This document shows, piece by piece, positions 41,982 to 52,899 of a stretch of DNA of 64,000 nt (positions are counted from its first letter, which is position 1; each line of letters begins with the position of its first letter). The notes below the pieces were generated by a model. That model ran no database searches and was not told the DNA's origin. It saw only the letters and a program-made list of their open reading frames with translations. The DNA comes from Agrypnia vestita. Its lineage: Eukaryota; Arthropoda; Insecta; Trichoptera; Phryganeidae. The position numbers were made by a program, and so were the translations under genes. The DNA lies in NCBI GenBank assembly GCA_016648135.1, contig JADDOH010023013.1, positions 1 to 64,000 of the forward strand, given 5' to 3'.

Positions 41982-42460
41982 TTATGGATAACGAAGTGCA
42001 TCCAGATATCAAAATAGTGTCTGCAATTTTCACTCATTTAACAGAGTTGAAAAATAACTTTAACGCCAACTTCAAAGAAGAGATGAAAAAGTTCAACAAC
42101 TGGATTTAAAATCCATTTCAAGACAATATAGCGACGAAATGTCAACAAAAGCAAGTGAAGAGCTTATTGATTTATCAGAAGATACATCGCTGAAAAATAC
42201 TTTTAATCGCAAGCAATTAGCAAAATTCTGGCTTTCAGTTGCTGCCAGCAACTGAAAGCCAGAATTTCAGTTTCAGTTTTCAGTTGCTGGCACTTATCCC
42301 TGCTTGTCTGACGAAGCGATAAAAGTCTCCCTCCCCTTCACTACCTCATGGGAAGTGGGATTTTCTGCCATGGTTTCTATTAAGACTAAATAAAGAAAGA
42401 AATTGCACGTATCGAATTCACTACGATTAAAAGTGACTAAATTTATTAAAAGAACGCTAA
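41982..42460 (+). pseudogene. ZBED-type hAT transposase C-terminus
   Basis: The frame reads KFWLSVA, then after a palindromic disruption GTYPCLSDEAIKVSLPFTTS, VGFSAMVSIKTK, stop, and RKKLHVSNSLRLKVTKF. The LPF.TT...(E).GFSA...IKTK..(S/N).L.....LR(V/L) series is the signature of ZBED5-like hAT transposase ends. Upstream NEVHPDIK...FTHL is weakly similar. There is at least one stop within the conserved block, plus the stop created by the palindrome. Confidence 0.7.
42223..42267. repeat. Palindrome inserted in transposase reading frame
   Basis: Arms AAATTCTGGCTTTCAGTTGC.. (42223-42243) and 42247-42267 are exact reverse complements around GCC. A third, direct partial copy (TTTTCAGTTGCTGGC, 42278 on) then resumes the coding sense. 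Confidence 0.85.
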
Positions 42461-42697
42461 TGCTGTTATGACAAAAAAAAGGCAACAAATTCATCCTTCC
42501 CATTAAAAAATCACATATTAACATTTTTCGTAATTAAAAATTTCGAATGTATTTGGAGGTTTTTCTTTTTTTCTTAATTGAACAGTCTTTCGTGTGGTTA
42601 CATATGAATTGGGAAAATGTGAGCCAGGAGGTGGGTCCCGAAAATTTAATTATTTTTTGGTGGGTCCCGGTCCTGTCAACTTTGGGAACCACTGTAC

Positions 42698-42802
42698 TAT
42701 AGTGTACATCTAGTATAGTGTACAACTACTATAGGGTACATCTAGTATAGTGTCCATCTACTATAGTGTACATCTACTATAGTGTACATCTAGTATAGGT
42801 AC
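42698..42802 (+). repeat. 16-bp minisatellite, about 6.5 units
   Basis: Unit TATAGTGTACATCTAG/C, boundaries every 16 bp from 42698 to 42793 plus a partial unit. It begins 4 bp after the hAT right tip and the unit includes the putative target word CTATAG. Confidence 0.9.
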
Positions 42803-43785
42803 AGATAATATTTCAGGTTTTATATAACGTAGGTCTGGCGGTCGCTAGCTCTTATCTTTCTTACCGTTCTATACTGTCATGCATACTGAATGACTAACCC
42901 TAACCTAACCGACCCTTTTATAATCCCTTTTACTGCGCTAATTCAATCTCTTTATTCCTGCCGTATGCGTACCTAAATCCGTTCAATCATCCTAACAAGA
43001 CCCCGTTAAATACAGTAGAAATTTTTAAACATGAAACCACGTATTCCGAAATATGTTTTCGTGTTATTTCAATTTAATTTTAAAAGAAAGGATTTTAAAT
43101 GAAATGACATAAGTTAATGGATAGTTATGTCGTGAAATCATAAACCGAAAGCGACTATGCGCGACGGTTTGGTAATCCGGGTCGTATAAAAATGGTAAAG
43201 GCGATGTGCGGCAAGCGGCATCGACGTCGGCATAGTCAACAAAAAGTTGAGTCATAAACAGTAAACAATTTGACTGTGAAACGACGGCCAGTATATTATT
43301 TTGTTATTTAAAAACGTGAAATCTTTTCGCTTATCGGACCCAGTTCGTATTAAACGTTTTCCACTCTACATGTGCTGATGAGGAACAGCGGTGTCTAAAC
43401 AGTTGTATACCTGTATTTAATCCCATTAGACGATCTGTAGACGAACCTGTCCAGAGCTCGGTATTAGCTAGCCGTGGGTAAATGCTGTATGTGCTATATT
43501 TGCGTACGAGTTTATATTGTAGGTTGTCCAAAAATATTTTGAATAGACTCATGGCACCCACGCGGTGGACTTTCCGCTAACACTCTGTGCCCCATTCATG
43601 ACTTATGGTTAGTCGTGTAATATTGGCTAGTCCAATACGCTCTCAAAGTTTACCATCTATCGACCAACTTACAATTCATCATCTTTCGTACAGCTTATTT
43701 TTTTAATAGCACTGTTTTAAAGCATTCTCAAGTATCAGAAAAAAAAACTAAATTTATGTGCTTATATATCAACTCTCTCCTTCTT
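42803..43785. other. No feature recognised
   Basis: Includes ACCCTAACCTAACC near 42897, too short to be telomeric. Frames at 43331-43561 have no domain. Confidence 0.35.
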
Positions 43786-43789
43786 TATA

Positions 43790-44190
43790 TCATCATAATC
43801 ATCTTCATCCTCTTGTCCTAGTAGGCTCGTGGGCCCGAAGACTCGACAAGGTGCTTCCATATTCCCCTGTATTTCGCTGCTTCCGCATGAGTCAACCAGT
43901 CTAGACCCATTCTGTTTTCATACACATTTTTTGTTGCTTCTCCCAGCTTAATCTGGGGTGACTCTTTGTTCTGTGGGGGCGACCCACCAGCCGTTTTCCT
44001 TCCGGTGTTGCCAAGAGGATTCTTCTTGATATTCGTTCCTCTGGTATTAAGCCTCATTTGTGATTTTTGTATGTGCAGGAGAAGGTGCTCCATACCGAGT
44101 GTGTGCTTTATGTCAGCACTTCTGATTCTGTCCATCAGTGTTACTCCCGCTAACCCCCTTGGAAAACTCATCTCGGTATCCTTGCTCTCA
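43790..44190 (-). pseudogene. LINE C-terminal fragment (family with GGGCCCGAAGACT end)
   Basis: The minus frame reads MSFPRGLAGVTLMDRIRSAD, HTLGMEHLLLHIQKSQ, then frame-changed RNTRGTNIKKNPLGNTG, ending near CTTCGGGCCCACGAGCCTAC. This is the same family as 61505-61935 (SFLRGVAGVTLMDRVRS). The block follows the RT domain of several animal LINEs. 3' end left at 43793 with (GAT)-like repeats. Confidence 0.6.
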
Positions 44191-44234
44191 TTCTCTCCCT
44201 TCTTTATATAATAAAATAGTAAAACGCGTAACCC

Positions 44235-44340
44235 AATAAGCAACTAACTCACCAATTTACTAACTTACCATCACGCCGTTTTCCCCGCGGTTGTAAGCAG
44301 AGAGGAAAGAAGGCCGCATCACCCATCTCATCTCATGCAC
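44235..44340 (-). repeat. LINE 3' end relic (31.4-kb family)
   Basis: On the minus strand CGCGGGGAAAACGGCGTGAT, then GGTAAGTTAGTAAATTGG, matching the ACGGGGAAATGGCGTGATGG and TAAGTAAG end near 31955-31985. Confidence 0.5.
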
Positions 44341-44525
44341 GCTCGTCCTTATTGGATTTGAATTATTTGAATACGCCAGGTCTGTTTCTGTTAACTTCAA
44401 TACATTTTTTATTTTCATTTTATTTTAAATCGTACAGAGCGTTAACAATTTCAAGACAAAGGCATACAGACATGATATTTTATTAAAGTAATGCGGTCTA
44501 CAAATCTATTGTTGAGTAGCATATT

Positions 44526-44660
44526 GGTGTAATGTTATTATTCTCGCCTAGTGATCCAGTGGTCGGTGGTTTGAGCTCCATTCCAGGACAACAGCAAGTT
44601 AGTCCTATTTTCATAGCACATTTTTCAAGCTTTTCGTTTAATTTGAAAATAGGAATAAGA
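44526..44660 (+). mobile_element. tRNA-derived SINE, third copy
   Basis: GTGATCCAGTGGTCGGTGGTTTGAGCTCC provides a degenerate B box (as two overlapping parts GTGATCCAGTGG and GGTTTGAGCTCC). The body GCAAGTTAGTCCTATTTTCA then matches the 3.2-kb copy. The A-box side is decayed. Confidence 0.55.
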
Positions 44661-45285
44661 GTATAAATGTGATATCTGTACCCACCTTCATTTTTAAGGA
44701 AATTAAGATACTACTCAATTTTCGCATGACCACTTTACACTTTTGCCTGACCTATCCATCAAGAGTTAATATATCAGCGAGCCTTACAATATTCCTGTAA
44801 GATGCTTTTGCAGAACCGTCCTGTTCTAAGAATAAATATAAAATGTCTGGTAGTTTTAAAAGAGAATCACTCAATTGATTTTAGTGTGGATTGCAGCTTC
44901 AAGATCGGAAGTTTTTGGAAGCCTCCTCTGCCTCGTGGTTCGCCCCGCCAGCTCTGATTGTTCCCTTTCTAGCGAGTATTAGGTAACGACTTAATTACTA
45001 GGTGGGAGATCACTGTTTGTATTGTGTAGATCATTTGAAAGGTGGCCAATTCCTACGGACTAAGTTTTGGTGCTCCGCTATGTACGATTTGTTAAATTAT
45101 TCTGGCGGAAAATGAAAACAAGTTTAATTTCTGTCAGATAAAAATGATTGTTATGCAAGTATATATAACCTAGAATGAGCCCAGCTGCCGTCTGTGTTTG
45201 CGCTGAGTGCAGCCGACGCCGCACGTCACGCGCGTCTCATGTCCGTGGATTTGGACTGTTTAATAAATATAACAATCATTTATAA
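44661..45285. other. Unassigned; GC-richer 45175-45255
   Basis: The patch contains GCAGCCGACGCCGCACGTCA. No coding or repeat signature. Confidence 0.3.
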
Positions 45286-45289
45286 GGGA

Positions 45290-45405
45290 CTAGCTGTTCG
45301 TACCCGGCGTTGGTCAAGGATTAAGTTAAAGATAAGTTTGTGAGGGGAAACAAAAGTTCCATTGTTTTGCAAAGCCTATAAAAAAACAATGTTCTCAGTT
45401 AATCC
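45290..45405 (-). mobile_element. Helitron-like 3' end (same family as 2490-2939)
   Basis: On the minus strand the sequence ends CGCCGGGTACGAACAGCTAG (CTAG at 45290-45293) followed by T. The interior AAGTTTGTGAGGGGAAACAA matches 2521-2540. Confidence 0.5.
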
Positions 45406-45445
45406 AGGCTGGGATGAATGGGATGTGCATGAAAATGTGGCCTAT

Positions 45446-45540
45446 GTGGCATGTATATATATATATGCCATATATATATATAGGTGTGACATGAAAGTCT
45501 CCAAACCATCAAGCCTGGTGGGAGACTTTCATGTCACCCG
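45446..45540. repeat. AT repeat plus strong 16-bp hairpin
   Basis: An alternating AT stretch (45450-45481) leads into TGACATGAAAGTCTCC, a ~20-nt loop and GGAGACTTTCATGTCA (45487-45537). Confidence 0.7.
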
Positions 45541-45579
45541 CGAACAAGTACGGATAGTCCGTAACTTTTGAGGCCTTTT

Positions 45580-45640
45580 TAGTCTTGACAATGGCACGTG
45601 ATAGCGTGCTGAAACGTCAGCCTAGGTCTTCTCAGGGAGA
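45580..45640 (+). repeat. Possible decayed hammerhead-like core
   Basis: CTTGACAATGGCACGTGATA, then GCGTGCTGAAACGTC. GCACG/CGTGC can pair as stem II before GAAAC, but the first box is CTTGACAA, not CTGANGA. Confidence 0.25.
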
Positions 45641-45727
45641 CCATTTACAGGAAACGCGAGATATTCCAGAAACTATTTTTGTTCCATATAATAGCGCTCG
45701 CGGAAATCTCAAACAAAACATCTGCAT

Positions 45728-45766
45728 ATAATATATATATATATATATTATATATATATATATATC
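45728..45766. repeat. (AT)n microsatellite
   Basis: Two alternating AT blocks with a single phase flip, ending at ATCAAGAC. Confidence 0.85.
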
Positions 45767-45769
45767 AAG

Positions 45770-46680
45770 ACAAGAAAGCAAGTATCTCGGATGAAAGGAC
45801 CAAAATATAGTCTAAACCAACCCATCATCAAGTGGTAAAAGAAGCGTAGTAAGACGCCGCATCTCATGGCTGCGTAACTCGAGGGACTGGTATAAGTGTA
45901 ACTCAACTGAGTTGTTCCGTGCGACGGTAAAAAAAGTCGTAATCTCCAGAATGAGCGCCGACCTCCGATAGGAGATGGCACCACAAGAAAAAGAAGAAAT
46001 GGTAAGAATGGTAAACAGAATTTTTGGTTGCTACGGCTCTCAACTGCTTTAATCATTTAAAGAAAAATATATTAAAATTATCGCTGTTTAGAATTTTTTT
46101 AAATAAATGATTAGATATGAGTACATTTTGTGTCATATCAATTTCATTACTATTTTAAAAATAAAGCTAAACGCTTGGACTGACTAACTTGATTTCTTAC
46201 CGGACCAAAAAGTAATATTGAAGAAGGCGAGCGAATTCCATTCGGAATGCTGCAATTTCCCTGTACGGAAAGTGAAGTGAACCTCGGCTGTGATCGGAAG
46301 CCGCGCTACTCCAGATGAGAGATGAGACGAGAGGCAGCGACTCGGGTGGGCGGACCCGTGAGCGCTCCACCCAGCGCACTCACGATTAGAAGAAACGAGT
46401 GTTTTACGATAATTTTCCACTCAATTAAATAAAAGATAAGGCGATAGTTTCAATTATAATTACATGAGGTCAGGCTGGGATCGCTCCAAGGAAGAGACTT
46501 CTTTACTTGTCTCGTGATAATCGTCGTTCCTTATTATCTGTCCACTTTGTGCCACGCTCCAATCGATCCAATCAATGCAATCCTATCGCTTCAATAATGC
46601 GAATACAGTAAAACCGGTAATAGTAGGTATATATTGCACCTTCGGGGTCATTACATCCGTACGCTAAAAAATAAAATAAT
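45770..46680. other. No feature recognised
   Basis: Overlapping minus frames at 45748-46056 and 46184-46420 lack domains. Confidence 0.35.
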
Positions 46681-46684
46681 TGAA

Positions 46685-46880
46685 TGAATTACGGTGTTGT
46701 TCCACTGTTGCACCACCCCCTGAGAAGTGTGTTGCCAATGTTGCCGAGATGCGACGCGGCCGCAACGTGCCAAGGTCGCAATGTGCGGAACATCTGTCGG
46801 CGGGAAATGTCACCAAATTAAATATCTGTACCGCCGTCATGCGCATTCCTTCCTCGCTCTACCTGCCCATCTCTGCACTG
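46685..46880. other. GC-rich patch
   Basis: Includes GCGACGCGGCCGCAACGTGC. Open in three frames, none of which shows a family signature. Confidence 0.25.
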
Positions 46881-47035
46881 TACTTCTAAACCGGATCATT
46901 TCACTTTTGATATATATTTTCACAAAATTAATAAAAAAAACAAGAAAATTAACATTATTTATTTTCTGCTCGTATTAGTTAAAAGAACAGTAATTTAAAG
47001 AAGTAATGGAAAAATATCTTCTGCTTCTGTTTCAT

Positions 47036-47460
47036 CTAGGACTGCGTCCTGTCATTGCTCGGAGCCTGTTCCTGGGATACAGATGTCCAGCTATCTCGCC
47101 ATCTTTTATGCGGTCTTCCTGGGAGTCTGGTACCTGACGGCAGCTTGTTCGCTGCTACGCTCACTACTCTCTCGAAACAAACTCTCTCCACATGATCTCT
47201 CCAGTAACGTCTTCTAGATCTTCCCATCGGACAATATCCTCCACGTCGCAAGTACTTCGTATTTCGGAATTTCTCGCTCAGTCCCGTAATGGGTCGGAGA
47301 GTCTTCATCTCAGTTGTTCTTAGAAGATTTTTAGTTCCGGTAGTGTCAGCCCTTGTTTCGGTACCGTACGTCATGATTGGCGGACACAGGTCTTATATAT
47401 TTTCACTTTGCTCTCCTTGAGCATGTGGTCGTTTCTCCATACAGCAGCATCCAGCAATAG
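47036..47460 (-). pseudogene. LINE C-terminal fragment (family shared with 54.5 kb)
   Basis: Upstream of the 112-codon frame the minus strand reads KESKVKIYKTCVRPIMTYGT, continuing ETRADTTGTKNLLRTTEMKT, LRPITG, then YWRDHVERVCFERVVSVAAN and GRPHKRWRDSW. Y(K)T.VRP...YG.ET...LLR..EMK.LR.I.G is the standard post-RT series, and GRP.KRW.D the terminal one. The catalytic core lies outside and was not found. Confidence 0.7.
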
Positions 47461-47689
47461 TTGCGGAAAAATATATAAATCATTAAAGTAAAACTAGAAA
47501 ATAGCGAAACACAAATTACTGCCAATTACTGGGACAGTCCATGAGCAAACGAAGCGTAATACTATTGAGATTTGTTAATAATTACTAAATAATTATGACG
47601 AATTCATTTCCTCTTACCTTATTCGTACAACAGACTTGGCATATCGTCACTCTGCTTACCGCGGCCCAGAAACCCCCTACTCTCTACTA

Positions 47690-47800
47690 GTAGCTCTGCA
47701 GTAGCCTCAGTTTCTTCAGCCATGATGTTTTCCTTCTTTCAGGGTCCCGATTTTCAGCAATCTTTCCCTGCAATATGTCCGAGATATTTATTTAGATGTA
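47690..47800 (-). pseudogene. LINE C-terminal scrap
   Basis: Minus-strand CTCGGACATATTGCAGGGAA and GGGACCCTGAAAGAAGGAAA parallel 58303-58400 (..LGHIMQGKIAE.RDPERRK..). About 100 bp only. Confidence 0.4.
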
Positions 47801-48369
47801 GATGATTTAATTTTACTTATTTTTCTTTGTTCATCTGATCCAATCTTCATTCGTAACGCAGTCAATTCAGCTTATTTTGTGTTCATTTTATTCATCTGTA
47901 AATAAATCCACATCGTCTTATAATTTCTTTGGTAAGTATATGTCCGTACATCGTTTAGATTCATCGTTTGAACAATACTCTTTGCTGCACAACACTGCAC
48001 AGTTGTTGCTTTAATAACAATTATTACTTTCATATTTCCGCGATTTTTAAAATTAAAGAACTTCTTTTATTATGATTATTGAAAAACGATATTTTTTCGT
48101 CACTTTTTTCGGTCATTTATTCTTGCCACTATTAAAAATAATGATTAAGGATTGATAGTATTATTGTACTATTGGAGGACAGTAGCCGTAGAGTTTAATA
48201 TCGATTTTCTAAAAGGAATATTGAGCGTTTTAGAAGAGAAGACGGACGAGAGAGAGTGATGGGATGATGATGGTAACATCACTTCATTGTGGCAGCCAGA
48301 CATTTGACATTTCCATCCGCGCAAGGTAGCCCCCTCCTCTCGGTTTAGATGATATTATTTAGATGAGAA
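47801..48369. other. No feature recognised
   Basis: AT-rich with G-rich interruptions after 48230. Confidence 0.3.
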
Positions 48370-48600
48370 AACATTGCATCATGTCTCGGGCGGTGTGCGC
48401 GTGTACAGACAGTCGGAGCTCACCCATACGTAGCGCGCCAGACACAACGTCAGATGCAAATAATACAACTTTTCCGTCTTCTCGGCCGACCCGCGCCTCG
48501 GCATTACTTGAATGGAGCCGCCGAGCTCCGCGCTAGTATCTGCCGGGCGGGACAGCGCGCAACTACATTACACATTACGTACAATCTTCTTTCAACATTG
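48370..48600. other. GC-rich island with POU-type octamer
   Basis: CpG-rich. Contains CAGATGCAAATAATACAAC, where ATGCAAAT (48452-48459) is a classic POU octamer, followed by GAATGGAGCCGCCGAGCTCC. Candidate enhancer-like DNA, not proven. Confidence 0.25.
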
Positions 48601-48956
48601 CGCACACCATTTGCTGTCGAAAGTTAGCCATCACGTTGTTGGACTGTACACTTTCGGAGCCATTAGCTGAGAGTCTTGGCCCAGGATGTTCTTCGTCCTC
48701 CGGGGGCTCTTCTGTTGGTTATGTTGGCCCGAGTGATGTCGTGTTTCTTCGTTTTATACTTTATCGAGCCAATTTACTTTTGTAAGTCATTGGCAGATCG
48801 CACATGCCTCGAGTCACTTTAGCCTTGTTTCAGCGAGTATCCATTATTCCATTGCATATAAAAGTACAGATAACATAAAGCACACAAACAAATATAATAT
48901 GTATTACAAATATGTTTCGGTTATTCATTTTATCGAAAGCGTGCATGTATTAATGG

Positions 48957-49476
48957 GTGTACCAGAGCTAGCAGCAGAAACTTGGCCGGTAGATTGCTGA
49001 CTATGTTATGAGTCTAAAATATTCAAGCAACCATGACCATCATCAATAGTTATGGAGACGTGCAATATCAAAGTTTGCATTTTTTCAATATTTCTGACTT
49101 ATTTTTTGCAAAAAAGTTGAACTACCATTACATTAACTTTTGTCGATTATGAAAAGTTCATTCCCTTTAATACCGATAAAAACAAACAAAACCGATAAAA
49201 ACCTAGAAAAAATTGAAAAAGGGTTTTTTTTACAAGGTTTTTATCACTTTAAGTTGTATTGAAGCAAATGAATTGTTCATAATCGATATAAGTTAATGTA
49301 ATGATAGTTCAACTTTTTGCAAAAAAATAAGTCAGAAGTATTGAAAAAAAAATGCAAACTTTGATACTGCATATCTCCATAACTATTGATATTAGGTTAT
49401 GGTTGCTTGAACATTTTAGACTCATAACATAGGCAGGAATCTACCGGCCAAGTTTCTGCTGCTAGCTCTGGTACAC
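48957..49476. mobile_element. Foldback element 2
   Basis: The ends GTGTAC and the adjoining GAGCTAGCAGCAGAAACTTG mirror perfectly. The arms (~220 bp) share their inner portion with foldback element 1 (27949-28560) but have wholly different outermost ~60 bp. The spacer near 49200 is A-rich. No coding capacity. Confidence 0.75.
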
Positions 49477-49479
49477 TCA

Positions 49480-51490
49480 ATTTTAAAATTTGATAATGTG
49501 TGGATGTTCTCTTAAGCTTATTCATATAGGTTGTTAGCCCTGAGCCATCGTATAATAGGCATCCATCCACTTTTCTCATATATAAATTAGAGACTTGTAT
49601 AATTTATCCTTAATTTATTTATTTTAATTGCAATTTGTTTAATTTTATTTTTCTGTTAAGTTCTTCATAATTAAGAGACCTCTTTCGGGCGAACTTCGCT
49701 TCTTTAGCATTTTGTTTTATCTCCTGAATCCAGAATCACATTGGATTGTTAGTATCTCTGTTCCGAGTCTGATTATTTAATATTTGGATCGAGTGATGAC
49801 AGAGTTGCGCCGCCGCGAATGTTAGAACATGGTGAATCGTAATGCTGCGGTGCTCGGGATGCGTTGTGTCCTGCTTGGTGTGTGGATGAGTATCGTGCGA
49901 GCGTGCGATTTGTGTCTTCTTCATCAGGTCGACACACTACCGAAAGAAAACGGTGCTTTATCAAGTTGTTGGCCGCGCAAATAAAACTTCACCGAAGAAA
50001 ATACTAACTCGAATTTGTTGATTGTTTGTGAGGAGGCGCGATGTCGTGGCGACTTGTCACGGACAGCGCACCATTTTAATTAAAATTTGCAGAGGGAACA
50101 TCTCCGTGTAATCTCGCAAAATAAAAATCTTGACATTCGAGAAGAGTGTGTCCCGAAATTGGAAAGATGGAATTTTAGGCGTCACGTTTGTTGTTAGTTT
50201 GTCGCGAAAGATTATATTTCTGAGATTACAAAACATGGAGTGTGTATGTATGTCATAATTAACAGCGAGATTAAGAAGAAAAAAATACGTATTTTGGATA
50301 TGTGGGACGTACGAGTGATGATGCTAAAGAAACAAATAGAAAACCTCCGCGACAATATTGACAATAATCTACAAAATTTTAACCTTCAGAAAGAAAATTG
50401 AAAGAAAATAAGTTTGAAATATTTATTACACGTACTTTCAAATATTGTAATGCCTGAATGTTCTGAAGCAAATCTTTAATGTACATTTTTGGTCGTGATC
50501 AATAATCTGCAAACAAAAATTGAAAACTGTCAAATAATGTTTTATTATTTTATTTTAATTGTATCATTACAAAAACAAATCTGATGGGGCATTTCGCTTC
50601 GAGGACAGGAATTTAGAGCATGTGCGCAATTATTTAAAATCGGTAAAGACTGGACAGCATGTAATTGGCTGAGCTATTAATGTCTATCACTTCATTTTGA
50701 AATAGTGTATATAATAAATATGAGCGTCAAGTTTACGGAAAATCTAATTAGTCCACAAAATGCGATGTTGTGCCATGCCGTGCTGTTCGATATTTTTTTT
50801 ATATAGTTATCCTTTCTACTACATTACTACATTTATTTTTTCCGTTTCAGTATTCAGGGGTCTAAGTTTTCGACAAGAAAGCATTCTTAATTGATTTCAT
50901 TTTTCTAAAAAGATTGCTTGTTTCGTTCTTTTCTACATTATTTCGTGTTGATGATTTTTTGTTTTATGTTTCCTGTCGAATTTCAGAATTGTCGCACGTT
51001 TCTCTTTTCTCGAGTGACACGTTACCTTATCATTTTAAATATTATTTTCCTGGTTTTTAGTCTTTTTATAGAGATATGTTTTTACGAGATTACTGGTTTC
51101 TGATTTTGTAAACATATTATTCAATTATTTTTTCTATTTTTTTGAGTGCTCCTCGGAAAAGTTTCAGTTTTCTGTATTATGTTTAACTTGATATACGATG
51201 ACACATTTTATTTATTTATTTATTTCTATTTAATTTTAAGTATAAAATTTTGTTTGGACTGTGCCTGTCTCACTAGAAATATCTGTGCACACGATCCACA
51301 GTCTTTAAATATGTACTCTAGGGGGTCGACCTGTTAATGTGTATAATTTATCGAGAATGTAGGGTCATAGTTATCCAGTTCATAAAAACAGCTAAAAATA
51401 ATGACTGGACTAAGCAGACTCGAGCATTAATCTCACTGCGCTTGATAGAAAAATAGATCTAAATTCTCTATTTCGCTAAATTATATTTGA
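49480..51490. other. No feature recognised
   Basis: Two kb with only short frames (49736-49964 minus, 50918-51103 and 51146-51337 plus), AT-rich, lacking shared repeats. Confidence 0.35.
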
Positions 51491-51499
51491 TCAAAACAA

Positions 51500-51725
51500 A
51501 AGTATACGGGGAGCGATCGATTGGACGCGGTCTCGATCGTCAGGTCCGCGATGGTGGTGCGGGGACGATGGGTGACCTTCCCCGTAATCCGTCGCGTCAG
51601 ACACTCTCGGCGTGACGCTGTCAGGAGGGCGACAGCTGCCCATTAATCATCATTTGGTCCGCACGTCGGCGGGTGCTTCTGGACGGCCATTCCGAGAGAT
51701 GCTCAACAGACGGCTCGCTCATCAT
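51500..51725. other. GC-rich island
   Basis: Contains CGACAGCTGCCCATTAATCA: an E-box CAGCTG beside an ATTAATCA homeodomain-type core. No frame of note. Confidence 0.25.
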
Positions 51726-51902
51726 TTATAACATAACCTAATCCATAACACCAATTTGTGCTCTCGATACAGAACAGAATCCACTTAATTGGATTCCGCG
51801 TTCTCTATTTATATAAATCTCTTGTTGAGATATTTTTAAAAGAAATTGATAGATTTTCCGGACCCATTTCTTAAACAGCGCGACAGTTAAGCTTTTCGTT
51901 TT

Positions 51903-52165
51903 GTGTTGGGAAAGACAGACGACACTGTGTCACCATCCTCATTGGCTCTATATCCCATCGTGGGCTTTAGTCTCCTCCGACATTCCTCCTTGTACTCTTC
52001 CAATCCCTGCTGCTTATGGTTTTCATATCATGCTGCACTCCATCCAGCCATCGGAGTTTGGGTCTACCAACGCTGCGTCTACTTTGGGGCTTTGTGTGCA
52101 CAAACTTTTTTGGCATTCATTTTACGTGTCCTACCTATTTTGATAAACTGCATTATGTTGTAAGG
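51903..52165 (-). repeat. Probable LINE 3' end
   Basis: CACCATCCTCATTGGCTCTA and CCTCCGACATTCCTCCTTGT are words I recall from 3' ends of insect LINEs read on the minus strand. Plus frames here are shadows. Low certainty. Confidence 0.3.
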
Positions 52166-52440
52166 TTTAGGGTGTCTTTATTGAATAATAATACTTTAAT
52201 ATAATTGATAAAATATGTAGACTTTTAATATAGATTTCACTAGATCCTTCATAGGTCGTTTGACAGTAGACAACAATAATCTTCTCCATGTCTCTCTGGC
52301 TTGCGTAGGGATGTGCCCAACACAATCTGTTAGTGATGTGACAGTGTGAGTTTAGGAGGGGCTGGGGGACAATGGGCAAGATTGACCTGTGAGAGTTGAA
52401 AGGAGGAGGGAGAAAGATATAAAATATAAAATTATAAGAA

Positions 52441-52441
<1 letters not shown>

Positions 52442-52491
<50 letters not shown>
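52442..52491 (+). repeat. Homopolymer (A)50
   Basis: Fifty uninterrupted A, likely a retroposon tail or slippage. It creates a poly-Phe minus frame that is not a gene. Confidence 0.95.
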
Positions 52492-52496
<5 letters not shown>

Positions 52497-52899
52497 AATA
52501 AAAAATAAATTGCTTATTGTAAATATCGTAGACCTCCTCGTACTAACGGGTTTCTCCAAACTCTGTTTATCTGTAGGTACTGGAATATTTTTCTGAGAAT
52601 TTTTCTTTAAAATACAAGGAGAGATATTTCATCATTTTTACTCAACAGCATTCAGAGCCATACCTTAGTATTACAGGATGTAATTTTAAATATTGCTTTG
52701 CATGGTATGAACACAAATAAATAACGTAAATATATACTCGTGTAGGTACGATTTTATGTATGCGCTTCAATTTTTCGTAAAAAAATTATCAATAAACCAA
52801 ACCTTCAAAAGAGTACGAAAAGATGCGATCAATAGCGGGAATAAACAGTTTGAGTGTCCGATGCGGTGCAGAAATGATCGAGCAAAAAGCGCAGATTGC

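Larger units (their letters stand above)
41904..42694 (+). mobile_element. hAT (ZBED/Charlie-like) remnant
   Basis: The left tip CAGTGTTTCCCGAACTATGG and the right tip (inverted) CAGTGGTTCCCAAAGTTGAC are of the CAGTGGTTCYCAA type used by ZBED/Charlie hATs. Subterminal GGTGGGTC words occur at both ends. The left tip and its flank are tandemly duplicated just upstream (GCCGGACCTATCTA.. at 41862 and 41882). The flanking 8-mers CTATATAG / TACTATAG are only partly alike. Confidence 0.7.

Noticed and set aside
42698..42802. CRISPR-like repeat array
   Set aside because: Contiguous 16-bp units with no spacers in a eukaryotic context: a minisatellite.
42895..42910. Telomere-like CCTAA words
   Set aside because: Only two units, not an insect TTAGG array.
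52167..52559. 130-codon minus frame with poly-Phe
   Set aside because: Created by the (A)50 tract; no other coding sign.
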